From: Nonomuraea jabiensis
GTDB taxonomy: Bacteria; Actinomycetota; Actinomycetes; Streptosporangiales; Streptosporangiaceae
DNA length: 64,000 nucleotides
NCBI RefSeq assembly: GCF_014204795.1
Contig: NZ_JACHMB010000001.1
Location: 10,490,501 to 10,554,500, forward strand
Reading direction: 5' to 3'
Shown: positions 6,898 to 14,953 of the stretch, one piece after another
How the letters are laid out: each line of letters begins with the position of its first letter
Position numbering within the stretch: the stretch's first letter is position 1
The notes under the pieces: generated by a model
Databases searched by the model: none
What the model saw: only the letters and a program-made list of their open reading frames with translations
Told to the model about the DNA's origin: nothing
Program-made: the position numbers and the translations under genes

Positions 6898-7851
6898 TCA
6901 GCCGCGGCGCCGGCGCCCGGAGCCCCGTCTCGAGCCGGAGCCGCGCCCTGAGCCGGTCCCCCGTGTGGAGGCCGTGCCGTCTGTGGAGCCGGGGGCGCGG
7001 CGGGGGCCGGTGCCGCGGGACGGCCGTTCGTAGCGGGTGGCGGGCCAGTGGGCGGGACGCGTGAGCGTGGCCGGGAGGCGGGTGGCGGCGTCGCCGCCGG
7101 CGGAGTTGAGCTGGGGCTGGGTGAGGAAGATCGCGCCCGCCAGGTCCGCGCCCGCCAGGTCGGCCCCCCGCAGGTCGGCCCCGATCAGGTCGGCCTCCCG
7201 AAGGTCGGCGCCCCGCAGGTCGGCGCCGATCAGGTACGCCCCGCGAAGGTTGGCACCCCGCAGGTCGGCGCCCGCCAGCTTGGCCCCGATCAGATCCGCT
7301 CCCCTGCGCTCCTTGCCCTTGCGCCCGGCCCGGGCCAGCTCGCTCGTCCGCAGCAGCAGCACGTTGACCTCGGCCCGGTGCGCCGGCACGTCCAGCTTCC
7401 GCAGCTCGTCCACGCTCTCCAGGGTGAGCCGCTCCGTCGCCTCGAACGCCTCCCGCAGCTCGGCGTGGACGGGCCGGGCGGCCTCCAGCGTCAGCGCCTC
7501 CGCCAGATACCACAGCAGCTCGTGCAGCTGCCGGACGACCGGGAAGATCGCGTACATCTGGCCGGCCGTGCCCGGCTCCTGCCGCCAGCTCGTGCCCTGG
7601 AAGGTGACCTGCGAGACCTTCTGGCCCGCGCCGAAGCAGTCGTACACGGTGCAGCCGGGAAAGCCGCGCTCCCTGAGCCCGGCGTGGATGGAGCAGCGGA
7701 AGTCGTCACGCAGGTTGCGGCAGGGCTCCCCGGCCTCCTTGTCGATCGCGAAGTCGGCCGACGCCGAGAACGGCAGCGCGACGCAGCACAGCCCGAAGCA
7801 GCTGTCGCAGTCGGCCAGCAGGCCGAGCTCGCGCGGGTTCGTGCCAGGCAA
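6898..7851 (-). CDS. Pentapeptide-repeat protein with cysteine-rich N-terminal domain
   Basis: A 317-residue protein in three parts. Residues 1-75 hold a cysteine cluster (CDSCFGLCC, then single cysteines and CTVYDC), reminiscent of zinc/iron-binding YkgJ-like domains. Residues 76-180 are helical. Residues about 185-245 are a run of A(D/N)LxGA pentapeptides, here GADLIGAKLAGADLRGANLR and onward, which fold as a right-handed quadrilateral helix. The C-terminus (about 265-317) is low-complexity and very Arg/Gly/Ser-rich. The start is TTG 7851, preceded by GGAGGAGG. Function is unknown; repeat proteins of this type can mimic DNA, but nothing here shows that. Confidence 0.85.
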   Translation of the reverse strand: MPGTNPRELGLLADCDSCFGLCCVALPFSASADFAIDKEAGEPCRNLRDDFRCSIHAGLRERGFPGCTVYDCFGAGQKVSQVTFQGTSWRQEPGTAGQMYAIFPVVRQLHELLWYLAEALTLEAARPVHAELREAFEATERLTLESVDELRKLDVPAHRAEVNVLLLRTSELARAGRKGKERRGADLIGAKLAGADLRGANLRGAYLIGADLRGADLREADLIGADLRGADLAGADLAGAIFLTQPQLNSAGGDAATRLPATLTRPAHWPATRYERPSRGTGPRRAPGSTDGTASTRGTGSGRGSGSRRGSGRRRRG

Positions 7852-7893
7852 CGTGCGGGCCTCCTCCAGCGGATACGGTCAGGTCAAGGGTAC

Positions 7894-8655
7894 TCACTCG
7901 TGGACGTACGGCGTCGTCGTGGTGATCGCCTCGAACCCCAGCCGCAGCAGGATCGGGCGGCTCTGGCTGGAGGCGTCCACCTGCAGATGGTCGTAGCCGC
8001 GGGCGACCGCCTCGCGGGCCCGGTAGGCGACCAGCGCCCGGTAGATGCCGCGCCCGCGCCATTCCGGCACGGTGCCGCCGCCCCACAGGCTCGCGAACCG
8101 GGTGCCCGGGTGCAGGTCCATGCGGGCCGCGCTCACCGGCACGTCACCGGCCATCGCGACGAGGGCGACGACCTCGCCCTCGGCGAGCTGGTCGAGCAGC
8201 CGTTCGCGGAAGTGCGTGCCGGGGGTGCCGAAGGCGCTCTCGTGGACGTCGGCCATCAGCTCCACGCCGTCGGGGCCGGTCACGGGGACCAGCCGCACTC
8301 CCTCGGGCGGCTCGCCTTCGAGGGGCAGGCGCCCGATCTCGGCGATCATCAGCGTCTCGGCGGGCTCCGGGGTGAACCCGGCGGCCAGCAGGCGCCGGTC
8401 GAGGTCGCCTGGCCGGTCGTAGCCGTACAGCTTCCACTCGAAGGGCTGGCCCAGCTCGCCGAAGTAGCGCACCTGCTCGGCGATCTCCGCGTCCGCGTTC
8501 CGCTCGTCGAGGCCGGACCAGAGCACGCCGTTCCAGCCGTGCCCGGGAGCGACCTGCCGCACCACGTTCCCGGCCCGCTCCACCCTGGCATCCGGGCCTT
8601 CGGGGCGGGCCTGCCGGCGCAGCTGCCGGTCGAAGAGCTCCAGCATCTCAGCCAC
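7894..8655 (-). CDS. GNAT-family N-acetyltransferase
   Basis: A 253-residue acetyltransferase with a degenerate N-terminal half and a C-terminal GNAT fold. Motif A reads GGTVPEWRGRGIYRALVAYR (Q/R-x-x-G-x-G/A acetyl-CoA loop), followed by the substrate-side segment LQVDASSQSRPILLRLGFEA. The start is GTG 8655, overlapping the upstream isoprenyl-transferase stop by 8 bases; ATG 8646 is an alternative. It is the last gene of an Rsm22-UppS-GNAT string. The acceptor substrate is unknown. Confidence 0.87.
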   Translation of the reverse strand: MAEMLELFDRQLRRQARPEGPDARVERAGNVVRQVAPGHGWNGVLWSGLDERNADAEIAEQVRYFGELGQPFEWKLYGYDRPGDLDRRLLAAGFTPEPAETLMIAEIGRLPLEGEPPEGVRLVPVTGPDGVELMADVHESAFGTPGTHFRERLLDQLAEGEVVALVAMAGDVPVSAARMDLHPGTRFASLWGGGTVPEWRGRGIYRALVAYRAREAVARGYDHLQVDASSQSRPILLRLGFEAITTTTPYVHE

Positions 8656-9424
8656 CGAACCGCCGCTGCCGGGCCGCGAAGCTGCGCAGCGCCCGCAGGA
8701 AGTCGATCTCGCGGAAGGCCGGCCAGTACGCCTCGCAGAAGTACAGCTCGGAGTAGGCGGACTGCCAGAGCAGGAAGTTCGACAGGCGCTGCTCGCCGCT
8801 GGTGCGGATCACCAGGTCGGGGTCGGGCTGGCCGGCCGTGTAGAGGTGGGGCGCGATGTCGTCCACGCTCAGCGTCGAGGCCAGCTCCACCATGGACTGC
8901 CCGGCCTCGGCCCGCTCGTACAGCAGCTCGCGCAGGGCGTCGATCACCTCCTGGCGGCCGCCGTACCCGATGGCCAGCGTGAGGTGGAAGCCGGTGGCAC
9001 ACGTACGGGTGGCCTCGACGGCGCTCTTGAGCGCGCGGGCCGTGGTGTCGGGCAACATGTCGAGCAGGCCCGCCACGTGGACGCGCCAGCGGGCGTCCGG
9101 CCGGTCCAGCCGTTCGGCGACCATCTGCTCGATCACCCGCAACAGGTAGGCGACCTCCTCGTCACCACGGCGCTGGAGGTTCTCCGTCGAGCACAGGAAC
9201 ACCGTCACGTGCTCGATGCCCAGCCCCTCACACCACGACAGCACGTGCTCGATGTGCTCGGCGCCGTACTTGTGGCCGATGCTCGGACTGGCCAGACCCT
9301 GCTGCCTGGCCCAGCGCCGGTTGCCGTCCATGATCAAGCCGACGTGGCGGGGCAGCGGGCCCGCCGTGACCTGGCGGCGCAGCCGCCGGGCATAGAGGGA
9401 GTGAAGAAGATCAGTCGTCCACAT
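8648..9424 (-). CDS. Cis-prenyltransferase (isoprenyl diphosphate synthase, UppS family)
   Basis: Condenses isopentenyl diphosphate with an allylic diphosphate to make a cis-polyprenyl diphosphate. The 258-residue protein has the family signatures: HVGLIMDGNRRWAR with the catalytic Asp, IGYGGRQEVIDALREL, and RTSGEQRLSNFLLWQSAYSE near the C-terminus. MDGNRRWA (Arg after Asn, not Gly) and the short length resemble mycobacterial short-chain Z-prenyl synthases as well as UppS, so product length is open. ATG 9424 lies within the last codons of the Rsm22-like gene (14-base overlap), suggesting translational coupling. A longer version from 9499 is possible but less likely. Confidence 0.9.
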   Translation of the reverse strand: MWTTDLLHSLYARRLRRQVTAGPLPRHVGLIMDGNRRWARQQGLASPSIGHKYGAEHIEHVLSWCEGLGIEHVTVFLCSTENLQRRGDEEVAYLLRVIEQMVAERLDRPDARWRVHVAGLLDMLPDTTARALKSAVEATRTCATGFHLTLAIGYGGRQEVIDALRELLYERAEAGQSMVELASTLSVDDIAPHLYTAGQPDPDLVIRTSGEQRLSNFLLWQSAYSELYFCEAYWPAFREIDFLRALRSFAARQRRFGG

Positions 9425-10463
9425 CCTCCAAGGATGACCCACCCGCCGAACCGGAACCGCCCCCTTCCCCATTTCCGTGATCGAGCCGCAAGCCGTCATC
9501 GCCCCAGCCGTCGCCCCAGTCGGCGTCCCTGGCGGCGCGGTAGAGGTCGCCCTGCCGCTTGGACACGATCACGTCGCGGATCCCCTCCTGCCCGGCGCAC
9601 AGCCGCAGGGACACCACGCCCTTGCGTTTGACCGGGTGGCGCAGGATCCGGGCGCCGGCCCGCTCCCCCGGGACCGCCGTGGCGGCCACGTAGGAGAACT
9701 TCTCGTCCTCGAAGCTGAGCGTGCCCGCCTTGATCCGGCGGTGCAGGGACGTCCTGGGGAGCCTGACGGAGAAGTGGCACCAGTCGCGTCCCTGCTCGAT
9801 CGGGCAGCGGCCGTCGTGGGGGCAGGGGGCGGCGACGCTCAGCCCCTGGGCGACCAGGACCTCTCTGGCCTCGGCGACGGTGGCGTAGCCCGCCGGGGTG
9901 CCGGGCTCGATGACGATCACCATGGCCGCGTCCGCGGCCAGCCATCGGACGATCTCCCGGCGCTTGTCCTGGGGGAGCTCGCCCAGCGCGTACGACATGG
10001 TCACCAGGTCGGCCGCGGGCCGGTCGAGGCCGGGACGGACCGACGCCTGCCGCCAGGTGGCCGCGCGCAGGGCTTCGGACGTACGGGCGAGGCGTTTGCC
10101 CAGGTCGATGATCTGCGGGTCGTGCTCGATGACCGTGACCCGCTCGATGGACGGCCAGGTCTCGCCCGCCGCCCAGATCGCCGCCCCCGTGCCGCCGCCG
10201 ACGTCGAGGTGGCTCCCGGGCCGGAAGCCCGGGGTCATGGCGGCCGCCTGGCGCATGGCCGTGGCCGCGGCGGCGTAGGTGGCGGGCATCCGGTACGCGG
10301 CGTAGGCCGCCACGTCGGCCCGGGACCTGATGTGGGTGCCTCCGCCGGTGGCGGCGTTCGTACGGTAGCGCTCAGTGAGCCGCGCCACGGAGTCGGACAG
10401 CTCCTGCGGCGAGTAGCCGGACAGGGTCTTGTCCAGGGCGGTTCTGAGCTCTTCTGGAAGCAT
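9411..10463 (-). CDS. Rsm22-family ribosomal small-subunit methyltransferase-like protein
   Basis: A class I SAM-dependent methyltransferase fold (LDVGGGTGAAIWAAGE, then VIEHDPQIIDLGKRL) with the Rsm22 hallmark CPHDGRCP followed by DWCHFSVRLPR and EDEKFSYVA. The cysteines are thought to bind a metal or Fe-S cluster. Family members associate with small ribosomal subunits, mainly mitochondrial; the bacterial role is poorly defined. The C-terminal tail is acidic and Gly/Asp-rich. Start ATG 10463 is preferred (AGGTGA upstream) over a longer frame beginning at 10553. Confidence 0.83.
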   Translation of the reverse strand: MLPEELRTALDKTLSGYSPQELSDSVARLTERYRTNAATGGGTHIRSRADVAAYAAYRMPATYAAAATAMRQAAAMTPGFRPGSHLDVGGGTGAAIWAAGETWPSIERVTVIEHDPQIIDLGKRLARTSEALRAATWRQASVRPGLDRPAADLVTMSYALGELPQDKRREIVRWLAADAAMVIVIEPGTPAGYATVAEAREVLVAQGLSVAAPCPHDGRCPIEQGRDWCHFSVRLPRTSLHRRIKAGTLSFEDEKFSYVAATAVPGERAGARILRHPVKRKGVVSLRLCAGQEGIRDVIVSKRQGDLYRAARDADWGDGWGDDGLRLDHGNGEGGGSGSAGGSSLEDVDD

Positions 10464-10489
10464 GGATGGGGTCACCTGTGGTCCGTACG

Positions 10490-10690
10490 TGGCTTGCCTG
10501 CGTCCATGATGCTCGCGATTCGCCGGTGCTCGGAACTGGTTGCCGCCGAACATCAGGGTGTTCTCGGCGGCGACCAGCGCGTCCAGGGCGGCGACCTGGT
10601 GTGCGCCCCGCTAAGGCCAGCAGTGAGGCGACGGTGATGATCGTGCCCTCGCCGGCCGGGAGCACGTCGGCCGTGACTAGAGTCACACGG
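10490..10690 (-). pseudogene. Possible gene remnant in the Rsm22-MarR intergenic region
   Basis: Two short minus-strand segments read like protein but lie in different frames: VTLVTADVLPAGEGTIITVA (about 10690-10620), then ALDALVAAENTLMFGGNQFR (about 10605-10530). No full-length frame or start joins them. They could be the decayed former divergent target of the MarR gene at 10760. The family was not recognised. Confidence 0.25.
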
Positions 10691-10717
10691 CGACTGTAGG
10701 ACAAGCGCCTGTAACCC

Positions 10718-10731
10718 ATCAACCGCTTGAT
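10718..10731. promoter_or_regulatory. Operator-like repeat upstream of MarR gene
   Basis: ATCAA-CCGC-TTGAT is a 5-base inverted repeat with a 4-base spacer, 29 bases before the MarR start. It matches the larger repeat TATCAA-GCGT-TTGATA at 11259-11274 in half-site and spacing. Two sites of one design around one MarR gene suggest autoregulation plus control of the downstream aldehyde dehydrogenase. Confidence 0.55.
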
Positions 10732-10759
10732 ACCCCTGAGAGGGTTGTAAGGTTGCGGC

Positions 10760-11221
10760 ATGACGCGGGACGATGACGAGCCGGTCGGCGCCGATGCGAC
10801 GGGCCGGTTGCTCTGGGCTCTGCGCCGAGCCGAGCTGGCGGTGCGGGCCCTGAAGGAGCAGCGGCTGCGGCCACTGGGCATGGCGCCCGCGCACTATTCC
10901 CTGCTGATGCTGGTTCACACCGAACCCGGCCTCACCGGTGCCGAGCTGGCCCGCCGGCTCGATGTCACGCCCCAGGCCGTGGCGTCGCTGGTCACGAGGC
11001 TGGTCGACAAGGGGCAGCTGGAGCGACGGTCGCATCCGCGCCACCGGCACGTCCAGGAGCTGCACCTCACAGACGCCGGCCGCCAGGCGCTGAAGTCCGC
11101 GGACGCCATGATCGTCTCGATCGAGCACCAGATCATCGAACGGATCGGGCCCGACAGCGCCGCACAGTTCACCGCAATGCTCGGCGAGGTGATCGACGCG
11201 GCCCGCGACACGAAGTCGTAG
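10760..11221 (+). CDS. MarR-family transcriptional regulator
   Basis: A 153-residue MarR protein with an N-terminal dimer helix (RLLWALRRAELAVRALKEQ), the DNA-reading segment GAELARRLDVTPQAVASLV and a basic wing (RRSHPRHRHVQELHLTDAG). ATG 10760 is used; GTTGTAAGG lies just upstream. The matching inverted repeats on both sides (10718-10731 and 11259-11274) indicate that it controls itself and the aldehyde dehydrogenase gene at 11331, which lies 109 bases downstream in the same direction. The inducer may be an aldehyde or aromatic compound, but that is inference. Confidence 0.87.
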   Translation: MTRDDDEPVGADATGRLLWALRRAELAVRALKEQRLRPLGMAPAHYSLLMLVHTEPGLTGAELARRLDVTPQAVASLVTRLVDKGQLERRSHPRHRHVQELHLTDAGRQALKSADAMIVSIEHQIIERIGPDSAAQFTAMLGEVIDAARDTKS

Positions 11222-11258
11222 CCTGTCACGTCACCTGTGCCGTCAAGCGATGCATAGC

Positions 11259-11274
11259 TATCAAGCGTTTGATA
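11259..11274. promoter_or_regulatory. MarR operator upstream of aldehyde dehydrogenase
   Basis: TATCAA-GCGT-TTGATA is a perfect 6-base inverted repeat with a 4-base centre, 56 bases before the dehydrogenase start. Extra CAAGCG and CGCTTG half-sites lie at 11243-11248 and 11284-11289. It shares its half-site and spacing with 10718-10731. Confidence 0.6.
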
Positions 11275-11330
11275 TCGCACAGACGCTTGAGTACTGTGCA
11301 CTGGTAGCAGGCACGACTCGGGAGGCACCT

Positions 11331-12869
11331 GTGACCGGCAACAACCCAGCGATGACGCGTGACGGAGCCCTCGGCGCCGACGGCACCGAGGTGATCACCA
11401 TCGATCAAGCCACTGGGGCCGAACTCGCCCGGTACCCCGTCGCGAGCACCGAGGAGGCGGCCGCGGCCGTGGCCGCCGCCCGCTCGGTCGCCGGGGCCTG
11501 GTGGAACCTGGGATTCGACGGACGCGCGGCGCGGCTGCGTGCGTGGCAGCGGGAGATCTCCCGGGGCGGCGAGGAGGGGGCCGCGCTCATCCACGCGGAG
11601 AACGGCAAGCCCGTCGACGACGCCCGCAGCGAGGTCCTCGCGACTCTGGCGCACCTGCAGTTCGCCATCGCCAACGCCGAGCGCGTGCTGGGACGCCGGG
11701 ACGTCCCGGCCGCCCCCGTCGCGCCCAACCAGCGGGCGTGGATCGAGCACCACCCCTACGGCGTGGTCGGCGTCATCGGTCCGTGGAACTTCCCCCTGAT
11801 GACCCCGGGGGCGATCGTCATCAACGCTCTCGCGGCCGGCAACGCCGTCATCCTCAAGCCCAGCCACATCACGCCCGGCGTCGGGGAGTGGCTCGTCCGC
11901 GCCTGGCAGCGCGCCGTTCCCGACTTCCCGACCGTACTGCAGCACCTCATCGGATACGGGGCCACCGGTCAGGCGCTCATCGCCGCCGGACCGGACAAGG
12001 TGGCGTTCACCGGCAGCGTCGCCACGGGGAAGACCGTGGCCGCCCAGTGCGCGGCGACCGTGACCCCCATGCTGCTGGAGCTCGGAGGCAACGACGGCGT
12101 CATCGTCGCCGAGGACGCCGACCTGGACGAGGCCACCACCCACATCGTCTGGGGCGCGCTGCAGAACACCGGGCACGGCTGCGTCAGCCTCGAAGTGGCC
12201 TATGTCGTCGCATCCGTGTACGACGCCTTCGTCGAGAAGGTCAGCGACCTCGCCCGGCAGGTGCGCGTCGGCAGCGACCACGACGCGCAGATCGGGCCGG
12301 TGCCGCTGACCAGCCAGATCCCCGTCATCCGGCAGCACATCACCGACGCCCTCGCACGCGGCGCCACCGCCACCGTCGGCGGCCCCGAGACAGCGGCCGG
12401 CGACCGTTATGTCGCTCCCACCATCCTCGTCGACGTGCCGGCCGACGCCCTGGCGGCGACGGAGGAGACCTTCGGGCCGACGCTGGCCGTCGTCAAGGTC
12501 GCCGACACCGAAGAGGCCATCGCGCGGATCAATGCCGGCCCGTACGGGCTGGGCAGCGCCGTGTTCAGCCGCGACCGCGGCGAAGCCGTCGCCCGCCGCC
12601 TCCGCGTCGGGATGACCAGCATCAACGACGCCCTCGTGTTCTCCATGAACCCCGCGCTGCCCTTCGGCGGCCGGGGCGACAGCGGGTACGGGCGCAAGCA
12701 CGGCGAGGAAGGTCTGCGGGAGTTCGCCTACCCGCACTCGTTCTCCGCCAAGACCGGCCCGGCCCAGCTGCCGGCCTCGACCTTCGACAGGCCGGCCGGC
12801 GCGATGGCGGCGGCCCTCGCCGCCGTCCGCGACCGGATCCTCTCCCAGGACGACCCCACGACCACCTGA
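11331..12869 (+). CDS. NAD(P)-dependent aldehyde dehydrogenase
   Basis: Oxidises an aldehyde to the acid (or a thioester, depending on subfamily). This 512-residue member has the cofactor-binding GVIGPWNFPL and FTGSVATGKTVA, the general base Glu250 in LELGGND and the nucleophile Cys284 in NTGHGCVSLE, all at canonical spacing. The C-terminal PFGGRGDSGYGRKHG segment is also typical. The start is GTG 11331 with GGAGG 5 bases upstream. The last 35 residues after the core extend slightly beyond the usual end. MarR operators precede it. The substrate cannot be assigned. Confidence 0.92.
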   Translation: MTGNNPAMTRDGALGADGTEVITIDQATGAELARYPVASTEEAAAAVAAARSVAGAWWNLGFDGRAARLRAWQREISRGGEEGAALIHAENGKPVDDARSEVLATLAHLQFAIANAERVLGRRDVPAAPVAPNQRAWIEHHPYGVVGVIGPWNFPLMTPGAIVINALAAGNAVILKPSHITPGVGEWLVRAWQRAVPDFPTVLQHLIGYGATGQALIAAGPDKVAFTGSVATGKTVAAQCAATVTPMLLELGGNDGVIVAEDADLDEATTHIVWGALQNTGHGCVSLEVAYVVASVYDAFVEKVSDLARQVRVGSDHDAQIGPVPLTSQIPVIRQHITDALARGATATVGGPETAAGDRYVAPTILVDVPADALAATEETFGPTLAVVKVADTEEAIARINAGPYGLGSAVFSRDRGEAVARRLRVGMTSINDALVFSMNPALPFGGRGDSGYGRKHGEEGLREFAYPHSFSAKTGPAQLPASTFDRPAGAMAAALAAVRDRILSQDDPTTT

Positions 12870-12871
12870 CC

Positions 12872-13078
12872 CGCGCGGCCAACGCGGCCGCGGCGAGCGC
12901 CGCCGAACTCGCCGAACTCGCCGCCGACGGCAAGCTGGAGGTCCCCATCGCCAGGGTCTACCGCCTCGACGAGGTGCGCGCGGCGTTCGAGGGGCTGGAA
13001 CGCCGGCGCACCAGGGGAAAGATCGTGCTCAAGCCCGGCACGCTCCAGGCCGGCCCCACGGCCAGGCCGCGTCCGTGA
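12872..13078 (+). pseudogene. C-terminal remnant of a quinone-oxidoreductase-like gene
   Basis: About 69 codons directly after the aldehyde dehydrogenase read ELAELAADGKLEVPIARVYR and continue to GLERRRTRGKIVLKPG. This is the usual end of a zinc-binding-dehydrogenase-family oxidoreductase (GK(I/V)VL terminus). No start codon, GroES half or Rossmann loop is present upstream, so the 5' three-quarters of the gene is missing. Probably a deletion scar that fused the fragment behind the dehydrogenase. Confidence 0.65.
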
Positions 13079-13220
13079 TCGACAAGCGGACCGAGGGCCG
13101 ACCGGTCTTGGGGTATGGCGCGGGTTGCGCCCGGACGAAGGGCGGGCGCCCGGCTCGGGTGGCTGCGCCCCTGGCGAACGGGCCGGTCCTCCGGCTCCGC
13201 GCGGCGGTAGCGTGCCCAGC

Positions 13221-14084
13221 ATGCTGATCATCGGCGACATCAAGATCGCATACGAGGAGGCCGGCCCCGCGACCCCCCTGGGCACCGTCGTGCTCGTGCA
13301 CGGCGGGACGACCGACATGCGCCTCTGGGAGCACCAGTTCCATGCCCTCTCGGAGCGCTACCGCGTGATCCGCTACGACTGGCGCGGCCACGGCCGGTCC
13401 GGCGACGCCGCGGGCGAGGTGTGCCACCACGAGGACCTGCTCGCCGTCATGGACGCGCTGGGGGTCGAACGGGCGGCGCTGGTCGGCAACTCGATGGGCG
13501 GCGCGTACGCGACCGAAGTCGCCCTGGCCGCCCCCTCCCGGGTGGCCGCGCTCGCCCTGATCAGCTCGGGCCTGGCCGGCCACCAATGGCCGCAGGAGAT
13601 GCTGGACCAGGCGCGCGAGCGCGTCCACGGCTCGGTGCCCGCCGACCGCCTGGCCCGCTACCGCGCCGGCACCGCCGACCATGTGGATCCCGCCGACGTA
13701 CGCGCGATGGCGCAGGCCCACACGCTCTGGCAGACCGCCGGGCCCGACCGTGGCCGCGACGCGCTCTCCGACGAGGTGTGGGAGTCGGCGGTGGAGATGT
13801 GCGGCCTGGTGTTCGAGCGGTCCTGGAGCGGCCCCCGATCCACGGAACGCCATCTGACCCCGCCCGCCGTGACGCGCCTGCCCGAGATCACCGCCCCCAC
13901 CCTGGTGATCAACGGCCTGTCGGACGTGCCCGGCATCCAGCAGATGTCCGACCTGCTGTCGGCCGGCATCCCGGCCGCCCGCCGCATCGACCTCCCGGAG
14001 ACGGGCCACCTGCCACCGCTCGAACGCCCCACGGAGGTAACCGAGGCCCTGACGGCGTTCCTCGCGACCGTCTTCACCCCCTGA
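13221..14084 (+). CDS. Alpha/beta-fold hydrolase
   Basis: A 287-residue classical alpha/beta hydrolase. It shows the oxyanion loop VLVHGGTTDMRLWE, the nucleophile elbow LVGNSMGGAYA (Ser of G-x-S-x-G), an acid strand near LVINGLSDVPG and the catalytic His in LPETGHLPPLERP. It resembles small esterases and 3-oxoadipate enol-lactonase-like proteins; the substrate is undetermined. ATG 13221 has no strong ribosome-binding site (GGTAGCG upstream). It stands alone between a gene remnant and GC-rich repeats. Confidence 0.88.
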   Translation: MLIIGDIKIAYEEAGPATPLGTVVLVHGGTTDMRLWEHQFHALSERYRVIRYDWRGHGRSGDAAGEVCHHEDLLAVMDALGVERAALVGNSMGGAYATEVALAAPSRVAALALISSGLAGHQWPQEMLDQARERVHGSVPADRLARYRAGTADHVDPADVRAMAQAHTLWQTAGPDRGRDALSDEVWESAVEMCGLVFERSWSGPRSTERHLTPPAVTRLPEITAPTLVINGLSDVPGIQQMSDLLSAGIPAARRIDLPETGHLPPLERPTEVTEALTAFLATVFTP

Positions 14085-14161
14085 CCCACCTCCCGGCCAG
14101 CCGCACCCTGCGGGAGCGACACCGGCCCACTCCAACGCGCCCCTCTCGACCACCGCGGCAG

Positions 14162-14345
14162 GGCGAGCGCGGGCGCCTCTGGGCCGACGACAGCGGGCGC
14201 ATCAGGGCCGGTGAGAGGGGGCGGGCGTCACTGGGCCGGCGACCGGCGGGCGCGTCACGGCCGGTGATGACGGGGGCGGGCGTCGCTGGGCCGGCGACCC
14301 GGGGCGCGTCAGGCGGGCGAAGCCGGGGGCGCCAGGGCCGGTGAT
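14162..14345. repeat. Degenerate GC-rich tandem repeats, unit about 52-54 bases
   Basis: Two clear consecutive copies run 14206-14258 and 14259-14311, built on GGGCGGGCGTC, TGGGCCGGCGAC and GGGCGCGTCA blocks. Partial copies precede (14170-14205) and follow (to about 14345). The stretch is non-coding and lies between the convergent hydrolase and MarR genes. It may form strong secondary structure and act as a transcription barrier. Confidence 0.6.
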
Positions 14346-14359
14346 GGCGAGGGCCGGGG

Positions 14360-14860
14360 TCAGGCCGGTGTGGCCGAGGTGCGGGCCGGCTGAGGGCGGG
14401 TCGGTTGGGGGCGCGGGCGGCCGGTCGTGGAGGCGTACTCGGCGAGGATCCCGTCGATGGCGGACGCCAGCAGCTCCCTGTGCTCCACCGGCAACTCCCC
14501 CGCCAACGCCTCCAGCCGAGCCTCCACCCCGTCGTGCGCCAGCGCCCCGACGCGCTCCCCTTCGGGGGTCAGCTCGACGAGCCAGACCCGCCGATCCCGG
14601 GAATCGCGCGTGCGGGCCACCAGCCCCCGCTTCTCCGCCCGGTCGACGAGCCCCGTCAGGCTCGACTTCTCCAGGTGCAGCGTGCGCGTCAGCTCCGTCA
14701 TCCCCACCGGCCCGCCGACGAGCAGGCACAGCAGCTGCGCCTGCTGCGGCGTAAGGTCCTGCTCCCTGCCGACGTCCCCGAACACCTGCTGCACCAGGTG
14801 CCCAAGACGTACGAGGGCGGTAGTGAACGTCGCGACCACGGCACCGAGTCTAGTTGACAA
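14360..14860 (-). CDS. MarR-family transcriptional regulator
   Basis: A 166-residue MarR protein with LTPQQAQLLCLLVGGPVGMT, recognition region LTRTLHLEKSSLTGLVDR and wing RDSRDRRVWLVELTPEG. About 20 residues at the C-terminus are a Pro/Arg/Thr-rich tail. The start is uncertain: TTG 14860 gives the longest protein, and a GTG near 14839 is possible. It is divergent from the LLM-hemerythrin gene. The perfect repeat GAACTAA-T-TTAGTTC lies in the intergenic space over that gene's promoter. Confidence 0.82.
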   Translation of the reverse strand: MSTRLGAVVATFTTALVRLGHLVQQVFGDVGREQDLTPQQAQLLCLLVGGPVGMTELTRTLHLEKSSLTGLVDRAEKRGLVARTRDSRDRRVWLVELTPEGERVGALAHDGVEARLEALAGELPVEHRELLASAIDGILAEYASTTGRPRPQPTRPQPARTSATPA

Positions 14861-14888
14861 TGGTTCACGATACGAACTAATTTAGTTC
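14854..14888 (+). promoter_or_regulatory. Promoter with overlapping MarR operator for LLM-hemerythrin gene
   Basis: TTGACA (14854-14859) and TAATTT (14878-14883), 18 bases apart, form a sigma-70-like promoter reading toward 14954. The -10 is embedded in GAACTAA-T-TTAGTTC (14874-14888), a perfect 7-base inverted repeat. A repressor bound there would block transcription directly. The neighbouring MarR protein is the obvious candidate. Confidence 0.6.
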
Positions 14889-14953
14889 TCATTACCAACC
14901 GTTCGTACAACCAACCAAAGTCCGGCGGCGAACGGCAGAGCCAAGGAGCCCCC

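Noticed and set aside
9425..9499. Longer N-terminus of the cis-prenyltransferase from 9499
   Set aside because: The extra 25 residues are not family-like and lie within the Rsm22-like coding end; the start at 9424 gives the usual length.
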